From positions 102,947 through 166,946 of the forward strand of contig JANBPT010000003.1 of assembly GCA_027575765.1 (NCBI GenBank): a stretch of DNA of 64,000 nucleotides, read 5' to 3'. This document shows, piece after piece, positions 46,038-57,525 of this stretch. This stretch comes from Tieghemiomyces parasiticus. Its lineage: Eukaryota; Kickxellomycota; Dimargaritomycetes; Dimargaritales; Dimargaritaceae. The notes under the pieces were generated by a model, which worked only from the letters and a program-made list of their open reading frames with translations, was not told the origin of the DNA and made no database searches. The position numbers and the translations under genes are program-made. The stretch's first letter is position 1. Every line of letters begins with the position of its first letter.

Positions 46038-47454
46038 TCAGGATTCGCTAATCTTGCCCCAGTCGATTGTGGGCTTGCCATGAGACCGTAAGTAATCGTT
46101 GGTCTGCTTAAAGTGATGACAGTCAAAGAACCCGCGGTGAGCAGAGAGCGGCGACGGGTGGACCGATTTGAGGACCAAATGTTTTTTCTGTGGTGATTGA
46201 ACATCGAGGCCCAGGGCAAATAAGGGTGTGACGTGTGCCATGGTTGGTTAGTGGTGGTTGTACGCGATGTTAGACAAATGGTCTAGACCTGACAGATTAG
46301 GGCTAATTCTGCCATCCGCCTTGATGATCCTTACTTTATCGATGCCGCTGCCCTTCTTTTGGGCATAACTGCCCCAGAGCAGAAATACGACCTGGGATCG
46401 TTTCTCGTTGACGTATTGTATAACAGCGTCTGACGGGTAAACGATTGCGAATGTGTGTGTGTGTGTGTGTGAAGGGGTGTGACGGGACGTAAGCGATGGC
46501 ATAGATTCGGCTAGCTTATCTCTCCGACAGGAGGGGCGAACCGGGGTTGACTAATGGTCAACCTCCAATTCATACCGCTCTCTACTCACCGGTAAATTCC
46601 TCCCACCCCATTTTACTATGCGAATTAGCGTTATGGGCGCGAACGGTGAGAGCGGCGTTGAGCATCAACACCCCCTGGGCCGCCCAGGCGGCGAGATAGC
46701 CGTGGTTTGGCCGCTTAAAATCCGGGTAGTCGCGTTCGAGGGCCGTGTACATGTTGACTAGCGACGGCGGGGTACGGATTCCCTTCCGCACGCTGAAGCA
46801 GAGCCCATGGGCTTGGTTGTTATTGTGGTAAGGATCCTGGCCCAAGATCACCACGCGGACTTCTGGCGCTGGTGTGTAGCGTGACCAGCTGTAAATATCT
46901 TCAGGAGGCGGAAAAACTTCCTGGCCCTTGGCTTTTTCTTCCTGGAGAAACCGTTTCAACTTGAGGAAGTAAGGCTTGGTGATCTCCTTCGCCAAGACCC
47001 GTAACCAACTAGGATCGAGCGTCTCGTACTCTAGACGCAGCAATTCACGGGTCGCTGGGTCATTGATTTGGTCAAGCGCGGGCACTGGGGCGTCGGCCTG
47101 ATCGTTCCGGTACTTCGTAACCATGACGACTTTCGTGTCTGGCGGGGCAGCTACCACAGTGGCGAGCTCAGCTGCACTGTCAGTCTTGCTCGCCTTGTCC
47201 TGCATAGCCTCAGGTGTATTGGCAGCGGCAAGGTTAGACATGGGTGAGCCTTCCTCGCTGGCGACCTTGGTCTTCTTGCCAGGCGGCGTACTGCCGGCGG
47301 CAGATTCGGAGGCCGCGTTAAGACTACGGTCGCGCTTCTTGCTGGGCGACGCGCCAGAGCCTAAACTCGGAAAGAAATCATTGAGAGTCCGCCCACGCTT
47401 CTTAGTCCCAGGACTGGTGGATGAAAGTGGCATCGGAAAGAAATGGGTAAACAA
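46038..47454 (-). CDS. UNG1: uracil-DNA glycosylase (UNG)
   Basis: Three exons: 47454-46590, 46429-46335 and 46187-46038, giving 369 residues. Family 1 UDG motifs are complete: the water-activating loop GQDPYH (residues 205-210, catalytic Asp207), [10 protein letters not shown], the uracil-binding region, [11 protein letters not shown], and the DNA-intercalating loop HPSPLS (from His330). Ung removes uracil from DNA to start base excision repair in nucleus and mitochondria. The first 110 residues are disordered, rich in Ser/Lys with two basic clusters. GRTLNDFF near residue 22 resembles a PCNA-binding PIP box but lacks the leading Gln. The start may instead be the second ATG (residue 8). A palindromic ACGCGT at 47851-47856, about 400 bases upstream, equals the yeast MCB cell-cycle element; its use here is speculative. 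Confidence 0.95.
46451..46471. repeat. (GT)n microsatellite in UNG intron 1
   Basis: About ten GT repeats lie in the first UNG intron, 22 bases from the acceptor. On the transcribed strand this is an (AC)n run placed where the branch point or pyrimidine tract would be. Confidence 0.85.
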
Positions 47455-47989
47455 GGCTACGGTGCTACTAGGATGCGGAATGCTGAATTCAAATTTAGGA
47501 AATGAAGATAGTTATTCTAGTATGGGTTGACTAGCCCTCAGTAGGTAATAAACGTAACGTATGGTAGTTAGAGAAACAGGTCGGGTGGTAGCGGCCAGAG
47601 AGGCTGACAAGGAAGTGAAGGTTACTAGTAGACCCGGACCACACCACACCACCTACATACTGCGGCATCGACTCTACTTATCCGCTGCGGTCAGGATATA
47701 CTCTTTCTTTTTTTTGTCATTGAGGGCCACAACCGTGAGTCGTCAAGAATAGGTGCGTTAGGCCCTGAGGCTGGAATGCTTTATTGCAGACACACCCTGT
47801 ATACCTTTAAACTCCCTCCTAAAATAAATATCAGGACTGACCGAAAGGATACGCGTGCCTATAACGTGGTCTAAACTTCGCTTTATTATACCATGATGGT
47901 AGTGACAATCAATACAGAGCCGCCATGGTGAGATAGTAAACCTAGCGTACCAGTAGTTGCCAGCGTCCATGCCCGTGCACCTAGTAACC
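47455..47989. other. intergenic between TAF4 and UNG
   Basis: 3' region of TAF4 and promoter of UNG, both on the minus strand. It contains AT-rich 3'-processing-like stretches and the ACGCGT palindrome at 47851-47856. Confidence 0.5.
47851..47856. promoter_or_regulatory. ACGCGT (MCB-like) palindrome upstream of UNG
   Basis: An exact match to the yeast MluI cell-cycle box bound by MBF, about 400 bases upstream of the UNG start. Yeast UNG1 is expressed around G1/S. A six-base match alone is weak evidence. Confidence 0.2.
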
Positions 47990-50900
47990 TCAGTCCTTGA
48001 GGTACTTGTGATACAGCTTGAGCATCACCCGCTCCCCACAGCACCCGGCAATGGCGTTGATCCCATTCTGGCCGCCATAGCCGGCCCGTTCCCGTTCGAG
48101 GCAGAATAGCGCATCGCGAACAGTAACCACGCCAGCAATGTGCGGAGAGGAAATCGACGAGGGCGCAAACGGCGAGGCAAGGCCCTTGCCAGCGTTGAGG
48201 TGCCGGCGCACGGGAGCACTGCTAAGGCCTGTGCGGATGGGCCGGCGGAGGAGCGAGGCGCCACCACTAGGCGACGCTGCGGTACCAGGGGTGCGACTCG
48301 CACCCTTTGAAGCGCCCCCCCAGAGTGAGGTGCGCAAAGAGGAAGTGGCGCTGCCTCCCCCGGCTGCCGTTGAGCCTGGGACCTTAAGCGGCCGCGTCGG
48401 GGTCTCTGGCTCCGCCGAGCTACGGGCATCGCCGACCCGGGTTGCGGCCGATGCTGCCGCAGATGTGCCCTCTGGAACGGTAAACGAAACAGAACGGGCC
48501 AGAGGCACTTCGCGGGTGGCCGCTTCGCTCGTAGTAGTGAAAGCGTCTGCGTTCGGCGTCGCAGACTTTACCTCGGCATCTTGAACATCCATTAGCTTGT
48601 CACTGGCCGTCGATCCCGCGCGGGCGCGTACCCGCTCGGAGGGTGTCGGAGTGGTGGCCGCTGCGGCGGCCGTGCTGCCCATCCGCATCCAGCTTTTGGT
48701 GATACCGCCAGCGCTGAGTAGGGCCGTCTGGTTGGTGATCTTCTTGCGAATATCTTCGCTAACACTGCGAGCCACCGACAGCGGGCCTGTACCAGGCTCC
48801 CGGCGCTTCCGGCGCTGGGGCTTGGAACTCGCCCCGTTGGACTGCGGCGTGGCCGGGGGTTCGGAACCTGCCCGACCCTCCGGGTCGGCGGGGGTACTCT
48901 CTCGAGAACCCGACATAGTGCCTTCTGCGGTGGCTATCGCAGGGGAACCGACACCACCTCCGCCAGTGCTCGACGCCGTCCCACCACCGGTCTTGGCGGA
49001 GCCACCGTCCATTGCGTCGTGCAGACGCTTATGGCGCTCGAGGGCACCAATCTTGCGTCGCCGTTCCTCTTCGCGGTCCACCCGCTCCAGCGCCATAAGC
49101 TGCTTACGCACGTCCTGGTGGATAATAATGCGGTAGAGCGGCACACCCTGGTCGTTAGTCGGAGGCGGGGCCAAAACATGGGACCGCGTGCGGTGCTTAC
49201 TGGCCTGGATCATCTGGTCAATAAGTCCGCGTAGCCTATCTTGGGTGGCTAAGGCGATGTATGCCAGCGTGTCTGGGTCGACCCCAGCAAGTCGATTCTG
49301 GGCCACAATCGCTGATACTGTTCGCTGTAGCAGGACCGGGTCGAGGAAGGACTGGGTTTTGCTCCTATTGGGGAAGTCCTCGACGGCAAGGCCCGGGTCC
49401 CGGAACATACTCTCTGACTCCTCAGTAAGGTCAAAGCCCGCGTAGCCCATCACATCTGACAGGGGATCAAAGTCGGTCTTGTCTGCGGGAGCAGCTGGTT
49501 GATGAAAGGAGAGACATAGTATCGAAAGGAGGGAATGGAGGATTGAGTGCGGGGTTAGGCTATCGAATGCGACTAAGCTGCCAGTCCGGGGCGGACGGTT
49601 AAAACCAAAAGGTCTCCAAAACTACAGCTTGCCTGCGCTAGGCGTACTCACCTTGACTGGGGGCCTCGTTGCCGGCTGCCTTGACTTCGCCCGCGGCGGG
49701 GTCGGTACTACCGCTGCGGCCCAAGGCGTGGGACGTTTTTTGTTTTTTGTTGGATCCGACCTGCCGGCCACGGGGCCGCGGGGTTGGGGCTGGAGCGAGT
49801 GCAGGTGATGATGGCGGAGCGTCCCCTGCGCCGCTCGTGGCAACATCCGTGACCGCTGAGGTCGCGGGAGTGGATGGGGCGGGTGTGGCTGGCGCGGTTG
49901 CGGGGTCCGTAGGCAGTGGGCTACCGTCCCTGTTCTCGTCAGCCGCTAGCTTCTTCCGAGCCTCCTCCTTTATCGATGTCTTCGTGCGCGCCTTACTACG
50001 CGGTTTCGGGGCCGGCTTAGCCGGCGTTTCGCTTCCTTCGGCGTCAGATCCCTGCGTGGTTTCCTTATGCGGCCGTTTGCGACTCAGTTCGGTAGAATCC
50101 GCGGGGGTGACTGGCGCGGCGACGCTGTCGGCGGGGGCCGGCGCGGGACCGACGGTGGACGGGGTAGTAGGTGTAGCCGGCGATTCACCGTCCTTAGCAG
50201 GGGTATCTGTGGCCTTGGGTTTAGGCTTTGGCCGGGGCTTGGCCCGCGGTTTTGGCTTGGGTTTAGGTTTGGGCTCGGGCTCGGTCAGGGTAGGGACGGC
50301 GGTAGGGGCGAGCGTTGCAGCTCCTTCTGCAAGGCCGGGAAGGAAAATGAAGATGCGGAGTTTATATGGTGAGTATACACACGGTCAAGTGCGAAGGTAA
50401 TGCACAGGGCTTCAGCGAAGCCTCAAACGTCGATCATTCTGAAGGTACGGATGGAGTCTGCCACCTTTACCACATGCCATCCGGTCTAATGACACGGATA
50501 TGGCAGCCCGGTTGACCATATAGTATGCTCTGTTCTTCATCACCTCAGGATAGCAGTAGGAGTAGACTTACCTTCGGTAGGCGGGGGCGCATTGACCATG
50601 CTGGCCGTCAGTCCGCCGGAGGCTTTCTCGCGCCACTTGTTCAGCAACTCGATCAGCCCGGTTCCTAGCAGCGCGTGGACTCGCTCAATGAAAGCCGTTT
50701 GCGTGATTTGGCCGTGGTTGAGGCTCACAAAGAGGCCAATCAAAAGTTGTCGGCGGATTGGCTCCAAGTGTTGCAGCACGCTGCCAAGGAAGACGTTACT
50801 GTTCAGCTCCTGGATAAAATCACCTAAACCCGCGCCGGGCCGGCCGGTAGTCGGATCGGGCGGATAGCCCAACGGGAGTTCGGGAGCGGGGGCGGCCGGT

Positions 50901-51763
50901 GGTTGTCCATGCGGGGATTGAGGGACGGCGGTCGACACAGGTCGCAAATCAGCGGCCCCGCTGAACCCGGCAGGACGCTGAGCCTGTGCGGCAGCGGTAG
51001 CCATGCGGCGAGCTACTTCCAAAGCGGTGACAGAGGTGGTCGGCGGCCGCGTACGTGGGGCGGGCGTCGGAGTTGTCGGGGCGGCAGCGTGGGCGGATAT
51101 ATGGGGCGGTAAAGAAGCTGGGAGGTCGGGAACGCCCACCAGGCCGGGCCGCACGGACGAAGGGCCTTGCGTCGGTTGCAGAGCAGGACTAGCTGTCAGT
51201 ACTGGGGGTAGCGGCGGGGCAGGTTCGGCAACGTTCTTACCGGGGAAGCCAGCAGCGGTGCGGACGCTCTCCATTTCCATAGAGGCTAGTAGGGAGTTGA
51301 GCGAGGCCCCTGATCGCGGGGAAAAGCTCGTTGGTAGTAGACCTAGGGAATCAACAGAAAAGGGCACCGGGGAGGTCAGGCTGGCAGCTGAGGGTGGTGG
51401 CAGCGGCGGCGTTGTGGGACAGGCCGGGACAGCTGCTGATAGCGATGGTGTAGGGATGGCAGGCTGGCCCGCGGGACCCGTTGACAAGGAAGGTGGCACA
51501 CCATCTCTGTCGAATAGGTTGGGTGTGCCAAAATCGCCCAGGGTGTTCTTAAGGATCTGGTCGATGTCAACATCCATGTCGATGGGCGACGTGTCGGGCA
51601 GGCCGGTGATTGAGCCGATAATGCGATCCAATTCGGCGTCGAGGTTGGCGTCGGCTAGAAAGTCACCAGCCGGAAACGGAACCGACCCATTCGGCGGGGC
51701 GGGGTCGGATGCGCCGGCCTCCGACGTATGGTCGGCCGGCGGGTTACGCGAGGGGGACGCCAT
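47990..51763 (-). CDS. TAF4: TFIID subunit TAF4
   Basis: Three exons: 51763-50572, 50326-49652 and 49482-47990, giving about 1,119 residues; both splices are phase 1. Exon 3 carries the TAF4 C-terminal domain: DVMGYAGFDLTEESESM at its start (usually GYAGVDL-EE), the histone-fold and helical stretch LLQRTVSAIVAQNRLAG, a charged coiled segment (REEERRRKIGALERHKR), and the terminal block VTVRDALFCLERERAG...LKLYHKYL. Taf4 pairs with Taf12 inside TFIID. Exon 1 is Pro/Ser-rich with an acidic region. Its end (LGDFIQELNSNVFLGSVLQH, LIGLFVSLNHGQITQTAFIE) may be a divergent TAFH-like helix bundle. Exon 2 is wholly low complexity, with Lys-Pro alternation (PEPKPKPKPKPRAKPRPKPK). The start at 51763 is preferred over the farther ATG at 51952, whose extension looks like 5' UTR. 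Confidence 0.88.
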
Positions 51764-53319
51764 GCCAACGATCGTTGGACACGCAGTCGACCTGAAGTGG
51801 GTGGGACAGGCGGCGTGGCGTGGTGCGCGGTAGACAGTGCCTAGGAAGGATGGTACTGACGTGCACAATACGGGCTGAACGGATGGCGTAGGCTGAGGAC
51901 GGCAACGAGAGATGACAGGTAAGAGAGAAGGGCGATTAGAAGTGGAATACAAGGAGCGTTAAAGGGACGATAAGGGGCATGAGAAACCGCAGAAGGGATC
52001 AGGGTGGGGAATGCTGAGACAAGCTGGATGGGCAAGTCAGCGCTGCCACGAAAAACTACCGCCAAGCATCGGCCTGGCGGAGGTGGACGCAAAGCACAGG
52101 TATGAGGAGGGCGGCGTAGCGGTATGTTGCACGCGGGAATGCGGAGAGCACGATGCAGCAAAAGAATGCGCGCGAGGGCCATGCAGTTGTCAATAGCGTT
52201 GAGGAACGGCTGTAGGCCTCTCGTGAAGATCAAGTCGAAGGAGCGCGCTCGTGCGCGGCCCTCAGGCTCCACCCATTCGGCGCGATGTGATTTGGCCCGT
52301 CGTTCTTGGCCACCAAATCCTTCCCTTGCCCCAGAGGTGTCCACGTCGGCACCGGTAGCCACCTAATCGGAAGCTTAGGCTCAATCGAGGAGACAAAGTT
52401 TATGTATGCCCAATACACCCCTCGTTACCCCGCACCTGCGAGCCCCATACCGCACGGAGTCTGTATTGAGTTGAACTAGCGGCCGGAATGGTTGGTGACC
52501 ACAGAACATGTGGTGCAACGACTGTTTACAGTGGCTCTCAAAGTGTCTGGTCAGAAGGGCCGTAGACTCCCGCTGTTGTCGAAACACGATGGGTGTGCCA
52601 CACCACATCATTTGGTACTGCATAGGGCTGGGTACGATCAGGCAGAGGCGGTAGGCCTGCACCGGTCGCTAACCCTAGTAAACAACTTCGGCAGTAGTGT
52701 ATTGGTCCCCCGCTTGAGCAGGCCAAAGGTGTCCAGCATGGAGCTGCCACACACCGCATGTGTGGACCAAACTGTAGACACCATCACGGTTCCGGGAAAA
52801 TGGGATATGTCCCGTTTCGGGAGATGGAGAGGGATCGTAACCTTAAGGCACGTGGTGGGGTCGGGCTGCGCAGGCAGCCGCAGCTTCTTTCTCCGCGCTT
52901 CTGGGTCTATCCACGGCAGCTGCGCACTCCCAAGGAAACGCATCTAGCGTGTCACTCCCACCCCAGCCCACTGGCCAGTAAGCAAACGGTTTTCTTCCCC
53001 CACCCTGCCGCAGCACGCTGAGGGAGGGGTGAAGGAGCGAGGCCTCGGTCACTACCACCAGTAGGCAAATGCGGAGACGGTCAAGGGAGCAGACAGGGGA
53101 TAGGTCCACATTTCCTCCTCACCCTTTTTCGCCCAACCCCCGTATACTTTAGAGAATCTGGGCCCGAAAGCGCCCCACGCTGATCCTTACCCTACGCACC
53201 CATTCCCTTCCACCACGCTTGCCCATTTCAGCTAATTAACCTTTGCGCCCCCCCTTCGGTTTCCTTACTTCTGATCTTTCGAACACCCCAATCCTTGTCT
53301 CACTTCCTATCTAGTCAAC
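51764..53319. other. divergent intergenic region
   Basis: About 1.55 kb between divergent TAF4 and MIX17, holding both promoters. Frames at 52492-52947 (+) and 52638-52943 (-) overlap each other and have no recognisable motif. No gene is called. Confidence 0.5.
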
Positions 53320-53823
53320 ATGGCCCGCTCTCGCCGCGCTTCCTCTTCCTCCTCGCGCCGTGCCCCGGCTGCCGCTCCTCGCCGGCAGGCCGCCCCTCCG
53401 GCCCGCCCGGCCCAGTCGACGGCCGTGGCCCCGCCGCCCGCTCAGACCGCTGTCGCGCACCCGCCGGCCCCGAGCCAGGGGCCCGGTCTGTTTGGCCAGA
53501 TGGCCGCCACCGCCGGTGGTGTCGCCGTGGGTTCAGCCGTTGGCCACACCATCGGTCACGGCTTGACCAGCATGTTTGGTGGTGGCAGCAGCAGCAGCAA
53601 CGAGCAGCCCGCGCCTGCTCAGCAGGCCGCCCCGGTCCAGCAGTCCTCTTACGATCAGGCTACGAACCAGTCCTTCCAACAGCAGGCCCCCAACGCCTGT
53701 GAGGTCGACGCCAAGGCCTTCGCCCAGTGCATGACGAGCAACAACAATGATGTTGGCGCCTGCCAGTGGTACCTGGACATGCTCAAGCATTGCCAGTCCA
53801 GCCAGGCTTCCTCCGGTTACTAA
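53320..53823 (+). CDS. MIX17: twin CX9C mitochondrial protein MIX17 (CHCHD2/10 family)
   Basis: A 167-residue single exon. The N-terminus is rich in Arg, Ser, Ala and Pro (ARSRRASSSSSRRAPAAAPRR), which suits mitochondrial import. A Gly/Ala-rich amphipathic segment follows (GVAVGSAVGHTIGHGLTSMF). The C-terminal CHCH domain has Cys127, Cys137, Cys148 and Cys158 in an exact twin CX9C arrangement, the substrate for the Mia40 disulphide relay in the intermembrane space. Human CHCHD2 and CHCHD10 and yeast Mix17 share this layout; they influence respiratory complexes and cristae. The middle is Gln/Ser-rich and probably disordered. Start context (CAACATGGC) is good and the length is typical. Confidence 0.95.
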   Translation: MARSRRASSSSSRRAPAAAPRRQAAPPARPAQSTAVAPPPAQTAVAHPPAPSQGPGLFGQMAATAGGVAVGSAVGHTIGHGLTSMFGGGSSSSNEQPAPAQQAAPVQQSSYDQATNQSFQQQAPNACEVDAKAFAQCMTSNNNDVGACQWYLDMLKHCQSSQASSGY

Positions 53824-54368
53824 ACGTACGCACCAGCGGTGCGCTGACCGTGCTCGCCCGCCGTGCCTCTTCGGATGCGAACTCGGGCCTCCCCCCGACC
53901 GCACTGTAGATGCCTGACTCTATCCGTACATGAGACTCTCAGGCCCTCTTACCAAATAAAAGACAAACTGTACAAGCCTACATACAACTTGGTCAAGCAT
54001 GCACTTACGACGGCGGGTTGGCAAGCTACTACTACTACGCTGCATACTTAATGCGGACAGGACGACCCCAGGAACACGCCAACCACTTGTCGTAGTAGCT
54101 TGCTGACGAATAGTTTAAAATACATCCTCCAAAGCTGTCAAAGTTCAGGTAGGCCACTATACCCCTAGGAGGTCTACCAACTGGATGTCGCTTCGTTTAC
54201 ACTACCTCTCCGTCCTGAGTGGGTTACTCCACCCACTTCTTTTTAAAGCCATCGTCCACCCCTTGCGCTAGTAGGATTTCCATTTCACCTTTTCGTTATT
54301 CATTGCGCCACGCTTTCAGACTCGGCTCTTTCGCCTTCTACGTCTCCCTCCTCACCGCTTATACCACC
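53824..54368. other. intergenic between MIX17 and GPN2
   Basis: 3' region of MIX17 and promoter of GPN2, with an AATAAA signal near 53,955. It holds the inverted repeat listed separately. Confidence 0.5.
54021..54103. repeat. 15-bp inverted repeat (hairpin candidate)
   Basis: GCAAGCTACTACTAC at 54021-54035 is complementary to GTCGTAGTAGCTTGC at 54089-54103 with one mismatch, separated by 53 bases. A second short pair (GTTGGC just before arm 1 and GCCAAC inside the spacer) is also present. It lies about 200 bases after the MIX17 stop. Confidence 0.75.
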
Positions 54369-55619
54369 ATGCCCTTCGCCCAGTTGGTCATTGGGCCCCC
54401 GGGTTCGGGCAAGACGACCTACTGCCAGGGCATGCAGCAGTTCATGACGGCACTGGGTCGGCAGGTGGTGGTCGTCAATCTCGATCCGGCCAACGACGGC
54501 CTGCCCTACAATTGCCAAATTGACATCGCCGAGCTCATTACCCTCCAGGACACCATGGAATCCCTCAACCTCGGTCCAAACGGCGGCATGATCTACTGCG
54601 TGGACTACCTGGCTGACAACCTTGAGTGGCTCACCGAGCGCTTGGCCGAGTACCCGGACGCCTACTTTGTGTTCGACTGTCCCGGGCAGGTCGAGTTGTA
54701 CACTCACCACGCCAGCTTCCGTCGAGTGGTCGAGACCCTCGTCAAGCGGGATTTTCGCTTCACAGCCGTGAACCTAATAGACGCCCACCACTGCACTGAC
54801 GCCGCCAAATTCATATCGGTTCTCATGTTGTCGCTGAAGGCCATGCTGTGGCTCGAACTGCCCCACGTCAATGTGCTGTCCAAGATCGACCTGGTCCAGA
54901 GCTATGGCAACTTGGGTAGGTCCTTGAGGCGGAACGAGCCCGCCGACTTTTACCACCATAACCGTTGTGGCCCTCTAGGATGCCCTCGATTTTGGTGGCT
55001 TAATGCCCGATGTGCGGCTAACCTCAACCTTATGACTCTTTATGTCCCCCATTAACCACCGTGCCTTCACCGCGGTGACAGACTTTAACCTTGAGTACTA
55101 CACCGAGGTCCAGGACCTGTCCTACCTTCTCGAATGCCTTAATCGTGGAAGCTTCACCAAAAAATACCAGAAATTTAATGCCGCCATGTGTGAGCTGATT
55201 GAGGACTTTAGCCTGGTCAGCTTCCACACATTGTGCATCGAGGTAGAGTATCAAGCAAGTCAGGGGAAGTGGAAGGAGGGGTTGATGCGTACCCACACTT
55301 CAAAATCCTAGCGCTGACTTCTAAACTACCAACCTCATACGTTTTCTCTCTACCATATCGTGTTCCGCCACATTAACCACAGGATAAGAAGTCCGTAGCG
55401 AAGGTCCTATCTGTCATCGACAAAGCCAACGGCTGCGTGTTTGGTGGCCTGGAGATGGGCAACAACAAAATCATGGAGGTATCGGTAAAGGCCGAGTTCC
55501 AGCAGGGCGTCTTGGAGGTTCAGGACCAGTACATTGATTACCCCGAGTTGTACCGGAGTTTTCGAGAGGAAGCCGACAGCCAGGGCCCGGCACCCGGGGG
55601 AAATACCCAGTTCCCGTAG
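54369..55619 (+). CDS. GPN2: GPN-loop GTPase GPN2
   Basis: Three exons: 54369-54915, 55082-55242 and 55383-55619, giving 314 residues. It has the P-loop GPPGSGKTT at residues 9-17, NLDPAND, the family-defining Gly-Pro-Asn motif (residues 69-71), the switch DCPGQVELYTHH from residue 103, and the base-recognition LSKIDL. After the first intron the protein continues NLDFNLEYYTEVQDLSYLL, and after the second DKKSVAKVLSVIDKANG, both typical of Gpn2. GPN proteins act in cytoplasmic assembly and nuclear import of RNA polymerases, so functionally this gene complements RPB2 in the same window. The second donor is GTAGAG rather than GTAAGT or GTAGGT. The ATG at 54369 is preferred because the conserved MPFAQLVIGP start follows it directly. 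Confidence 0.95.
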
Positions 55620-56760
55620 CGGTTATTCGAATCTAATAAAAGGTACCCCTACACAGGGCTTGTAACATACCAGGATGGTGTGAAATGGACCCCATGATCT
55701 CAGGCGCAAAGGCAGAGTGGGCTCTTGACTGTAATTTAGCCGCTCCTTTCGCTAAGGTTGGTTGGATCGACTGCTCGACAGACGACGGCCGTTGGAGGAG
55801 TAGAGCACATGCTACAAGACAATCATTTGTCTTAATTCGGTCCGAGATTGTCGTCAGCCCCATATCACAAGACAATCGATAACCACCCATCGCGCATTAG
55901 AGCCCCATTGAGACAAAATAAAAATAAAGTGGATAAATGGTTGAGGGTGAGAATAAATAACAATGCCCTCCGCCCATCCGCGAAAGGCTTATTAGGGAAA
56001 GCAATCACCAGGGTTCCTGGCTCGTAGCTCGATTATTTACCAAAGTTTAGCGCAGGGTCACATTCACCACCGACCTCATCTTAACGGATAAAGGTTAGGA
56101 TCAACCGGCCAGGTGGGGCCAAACACTCTCTCCCTCCTCTGCAATGATGGGGAAAGGGATATCTAAACCACCTTTCTCATCGGTAGCCTTAGGTGCTCTG
56201 TTTTCGAGTGGGAGTTGGGTTAACGGGAAGCGATAGCTCATCGACCGCCATCACCACTGCCAGTTCAATGTTGCCGTTTCCCTAGAGCTACGGGAACAAT
56301 GAGTCGGCACCGTCGCGTTCTCAGCAACAGTCGTTCATTTACCCGAATGAGGTCAGGATGGACACCATACTGGCAGTGGGTGCTAAATGTGTGCGCCTAG
56401 CCGCGGGTAGTCCCCCGTGGGCGAGAAAGGAAGTGCACTTACCCTTCATTATATAACCGTGCTATATAACCACCTATACAGGTTGCGCCTCCGCCGCTGA
56501 CTTGCTTCTGCACTTTTTATACGCATTTACCCCCTACCCCCGTATTCCTCCCTGCTCTAGTTTCCAGCCCCTGAAACTGACTTGATGTAGTGTACTTTCT
56601 TGTTCTCCAACGGTCTCTGCTATACTTGATTTACGTCAGCCATTTCTCGGACTAATATTTCTCACTTTCCCTATCAAGTCCGGAACTGTTCGGTACAGTA
56701 GCCTTGCTTCGCCCATATCGTCCGTTCCCGTATCTCCAGGAAATACCATCCATATTTACC
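55620..56760. other. intergenic between GPN2 and secreted protein A
   Basis: About 1.1 kb of moderate AT content. The direct pre-gene part has TATATAA stretches near 56,455-56,470 and C/T-rich leader sequence. I see no gene. Confidence 0.5.
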
Positions 56761-57204
56761 ATGAAGTACCTCGCTTTGCTGGCTGTCTTCGTAGTCTCTT
56801 TAGCCGGGTCTGTAACGGCGCAAACCAGCGCACCCAGCAGCGATGAGGCTGACTATAAAGAACTCACCTCCGCCCAAAAGAACTGTTTAGCCCAAGCCAA
56901 GTGCGAAGGAAACGCCTCCATTTGTTTCCAAGAGTGTTTTGGGATCGGGTTGGAACCACTTAACGTGGCACAAACCTGCACCGATCGCTGTTTCAGTTCT
57001 CCCGCCCGTAGCAATGAGAGCGCTGTCATCGCCAACCAAACCGAACTGAGTGACTGCATCACTGACTGCCTGAGTACGTTCGCCGGCGGCGTAATCAACG
57101 CGGAGCTCGCTCAGCTGGCCGGAACGACCGCGCTTCGGTTCGAAACGATTCCAGGAGTGACTGGCGTGGCGCTTCTGACGGGGCTTGCGTACCTCATCCT
57201 ATAA
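56761..57204 (+). CDS. small secreted eight-cysteine protein A (GPI-anchor-like)
   Basis: A 147-residue protein, taking the ATG at 56761. The signal peptide is MKYLALLAVFVVSLAGSVTA, with cleavage probably after TA or TAQ. The mature part has eight Cys spaced C-x5-C-x6-C-x3-C-x13-C-x3-C-x21-C-x3-C and three possible N-glycosylation sites. It ends in a hydrophobic tail (GVTGVALLTGLAYLIL) after a small-residue region, as in GPI-anchored proteins. A longer frame from 56704 exists, but its extra residues would bury the signal peptide. It shares cysteine spacing with the convergent gene at 57526-57942, so the two are paralogues. I do not recognise the family; the four C-x3-C or C-x5-C units suggest a compact helical disulphide fold at the cell surface. 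Confidence 0.75.
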   Translation: MKYLALLAVFVVSLAGSVTAQTSAPSSDEADYKELTSAQKNCLAQAKCEGNASICFQECFGIGLEPLNVAQTCTDRCFSSPARSNESAVIANQTELSDCITDCLSTFAGGVINAELAQLAGTTALRFETIPGVTGVALLTGLAYLIL

Positions 57205-57525
57205 ATCTCAGCCATTTACCCCTAGTATAAAATAAGTATAATACATATATACATAACCCATTTCCTTTGTACCAATTGATCAAGTAATACAGCTTATACC
57301 GTACAGCTCTAGAGATAGCACATTCCGTATGAATTTAGGTTTAACTTGGTTTATAAGACAGTTTCCGGTAAAGGTGAAATGTAAAGGAAAATGTCGGTAA
57401 GTCGGACGTATAATAGAAAAGAATGAGAAAGAAAGGGCGCGTGAAAAGATTAATGGAATTTACTGGTACAACACAAAAGGAGAACCCAATAGGTCAGTGA
57501 GTACCATAACTTTTTATAAACTAGT
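57205..57525. other. AT-rich spacer between convergent paralogues
   Basis: 321 bases, strongly AT-rich, serving as the 3' regions of both eight-cysteine genes. I see no gene or clear repeat. Confidence 0.6.

Noticed and set aside
52492..52947. 151-codon + frame between TAF4 and MIX17
   Set aside because: An equally long minus-strand frame overlaps it, neither has a recognisable domain, and no splice extension improves either.
53320..55619. MIX17 and GPN2 as a co-regulated unit
   Set aside because: They are separate genes with a 545-base spacer and unrelated functions; nothing in the sequence supports co-transcription.
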